A stretch of DNA of 7,402 nucleotides from NCBI GenBank assembly GCA_943326215.1, contig CALPSK010000037.1, forward strand, positions 1 through 7,402, read 5' to 3'. The notes below the pieces were generated by a model. The model saw only the letters and a program-made list of their open reading frames with translations. It was not told the DNA's origin and did not search any database. A program made the position numbers and the translations under genes. This document shows positions 6,420 through 7,402 of the stretch, in pieces (the stretch's first letter is position 1; each line of letters starts with the position of its first letter). The DNA comes from Sediminibacterium ginsengisoli (GTDB lineage Bacteria; Bacteroidota; Bacteroidia; Chitinophagales; Chitinophagaceae).

Positions 6420-7402
6420 ATGAAGAAATTATTTTTTTTAATATTAATGGGGTCTAGTTTAACCATGTATGCACAAGAACCTGAAGATGGGCTTCGCCTT
6501 TCTTGGTTTGCACCCAATGGAACGGCTAGAAGTAATGCCTTAGGTGGGGCCATGGGTTCTTTAGGAGGTGATTTATCTTCTAATCATATTAACCCAGCAG
6601 GATTAGGCTTCTATAAGTCAAGTGAATTATTGTTAACACCTAAGTACTTAGTGCAAACAAATAATTTCACTTACAGAGGAACAAGTTCTTCAAATACAAA
6701 CTCAAGATCTAATTTTGGATCAGTGGGTATGGTTTTTGCAGATGGACAAAAAAGAAACAATTGGACTAGCACTGCTTTCTCTATTACTTATAACCAAATA
6801 GCAAATTATAATAACCACTCTAGTTTTGGTGGTAAAAATAATTTCAGCAGTTTATCTGAAAAATATTTAGAAGAATTAGTGGGCGACCAGGCCGATACTA
6901 GTGCCGCTCTAAGTAATTATATTTTTGGAAGCTCCCTTGCTTTTAGAACTTATTTAGTAGATACTTCTCTTGATGCAAGAGGTAATGTTAATGGCTACCA
7001 AAGTTTAGTACCTATAACTACTGGTATTAACCAGTCCTATGATGCAATTACTACTGGGAGCTATGACGAACTTGCTTTTGGTTGGGGCGGTAATATGGAA
7101 GATAAATTATACCTAGGAGCAAGTATAGTCTTGCCTATGATTAACTATACCAAAAGCCTAACTTATTCTGAAGCAGATGCTACTTCTAACCCCAATAATG
7201 ATTTTGCAGGCTTTGTATTAGATGAATATTTCTCTTCAAGAGGTTGGGGCTTGGGTGCCAAATTAGGTATCATTTATAAGCCTGAGGCTTTTTTAAGAGT
7301 GGGCTTTACTTTGCATACGCCTCAAGTCATTTCATTTAGAGATCAAATGAGCGTGAGTATGACAACCAATACTGAAAAGTATGCAGGTACCCTATCGGCT
7401 AG
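6420..7402 (+). CDS. FadL/OmpP1-like outer membrane beta-barrel protein (C-terminus beyond window)
   Basis: The frame is open from the ATG at 6420 to the right edge: 327 residues without a stop. Residues 1-18 are a cleavable signal peptide (MKKLFFLILMGSSLTMYA) with likely cleavage before Gln19; there is no lipobox. The mature N-terminus carries the pattern of the FadL/OmpP1/TodX family in Bacteroidota, ARSNALGGAMGSLGGD at 36-51 followed by NPAGL at 58-62, which in FadL belongs to the N-terminal plug. The remainder alternates polar and hydrophobic residues with many Asn, Ser, Tyr and Gly, as in outer membrane strands and loops (GWGLGAKLGIIYKPEAFLRVGFTLHTP near the end, for example). By family it would passively move hydrophobic or other small molecules across the outer membrane; the substrate cannot be told. 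It lies 71 bp after the Gly/Trp lipoprotein gene and may share its transcript. A PorV-type relative is the main alternative. Confidence 0.85.
   Translation, partial: MKKLFFLILMGSSLTMYAQEPEDGLRLSWFAPNGTARSNALGGAMGSLGGDLSSNHINPAGLGFYKSSELLLTPKYLVQTNNFTYRGTSSSNTNSRSNFGSVGMVFADGQKRNNWTSTAFSITYNQIANYNNHSSFGGKNNFSSLSEKYLEELVGDQADTSAALSNYIFGSSLAFRTYLVDTSLDARGNVNGYQSLVPITTGINQSYDAITTGSYDELAFGWGGNMEDKLYLGASIVLPMINYTKSLTYSEADATSNPNNDFAGFVLDEYFSSRGWGLGAKLGIIYKPEAFLRVGFTLHTPQVISFRDQMSVSMTTNTEKYAGTLSA

Noticed and set aside
1..7402. Mobile element, toxin-antitoxin or defence island
   Set aside because: No transposase, integrase, nuclease, phage gene or long terminal inverted repeat was found, and base composition and codon use appear even across all genes.

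Overview
The window (about 36% G+C by eye) reads as an ordinary chromosomal stretch from a member of the Bacteroidota, most likely near Chitinophagaceae/Sphingobacteriia. This rests on TTA/AAT-rich codon use, starts without Shine-Dalgarno sequences, exact matches to the Bacteroidota -7 promoter element TAnnTTTG, a lipoprotein-type TamA (TamL), a short TruB, an archaeal/eukaryote-like ProS, and a FadL-like outer membrane protein. No mobile element, CRISPR array, tRNA, rRNA or defence system was seen. I do not think the window holds a spectacular new multi-gene system.

Layout. Positions 1-399 (-) hold the N-terminal part of a SpoU/TrmH-family RNA 2'-O-methyltransferase that runs off the left edge. 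Divergent from it, with start codons only 4 bp apart, is tamL (404-2785, +), an Omp85-family lipoprotein. Convergent to tamL is a minus-strand translation block: proS (5094-3616, prolyl-tRNA synthetase) followed by truB (3545-2841, tRNA pseudouridine-55 synthase), probably one transcript starting from a promoter near 5180-5210. Divergent from proS are an unusual Gly/Trp/Phe-rich lipoprotein with an Asn/Ser-rich tail (5227-6348, +) and a FadL/OmpP1-like outer membrane protein (6420 to the right edge, +).

Functional themes. One theme is translation and RNA modification (methyltransferase, TruB, ProS). The other is the outer membrane (TamL, the Gly/Trp lipoprotein, the FadL-like barrel). The two are interleaved rather than forming a pathway.

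The least explained signal is in the spacers. The tamL/truB gap is made of six tandem units of 13-14 bp that extend into the 3' coding ends of both convergent genes. The proS/truB gap is almost wholly five tandem units of exactly 13 bp. A much weaker 13-bp echo lies before the FadL-like gene. These arrays, and the modular WGGGFGG/WGFDPF array inside the lipoprotein gene, are the points most worth a second look.
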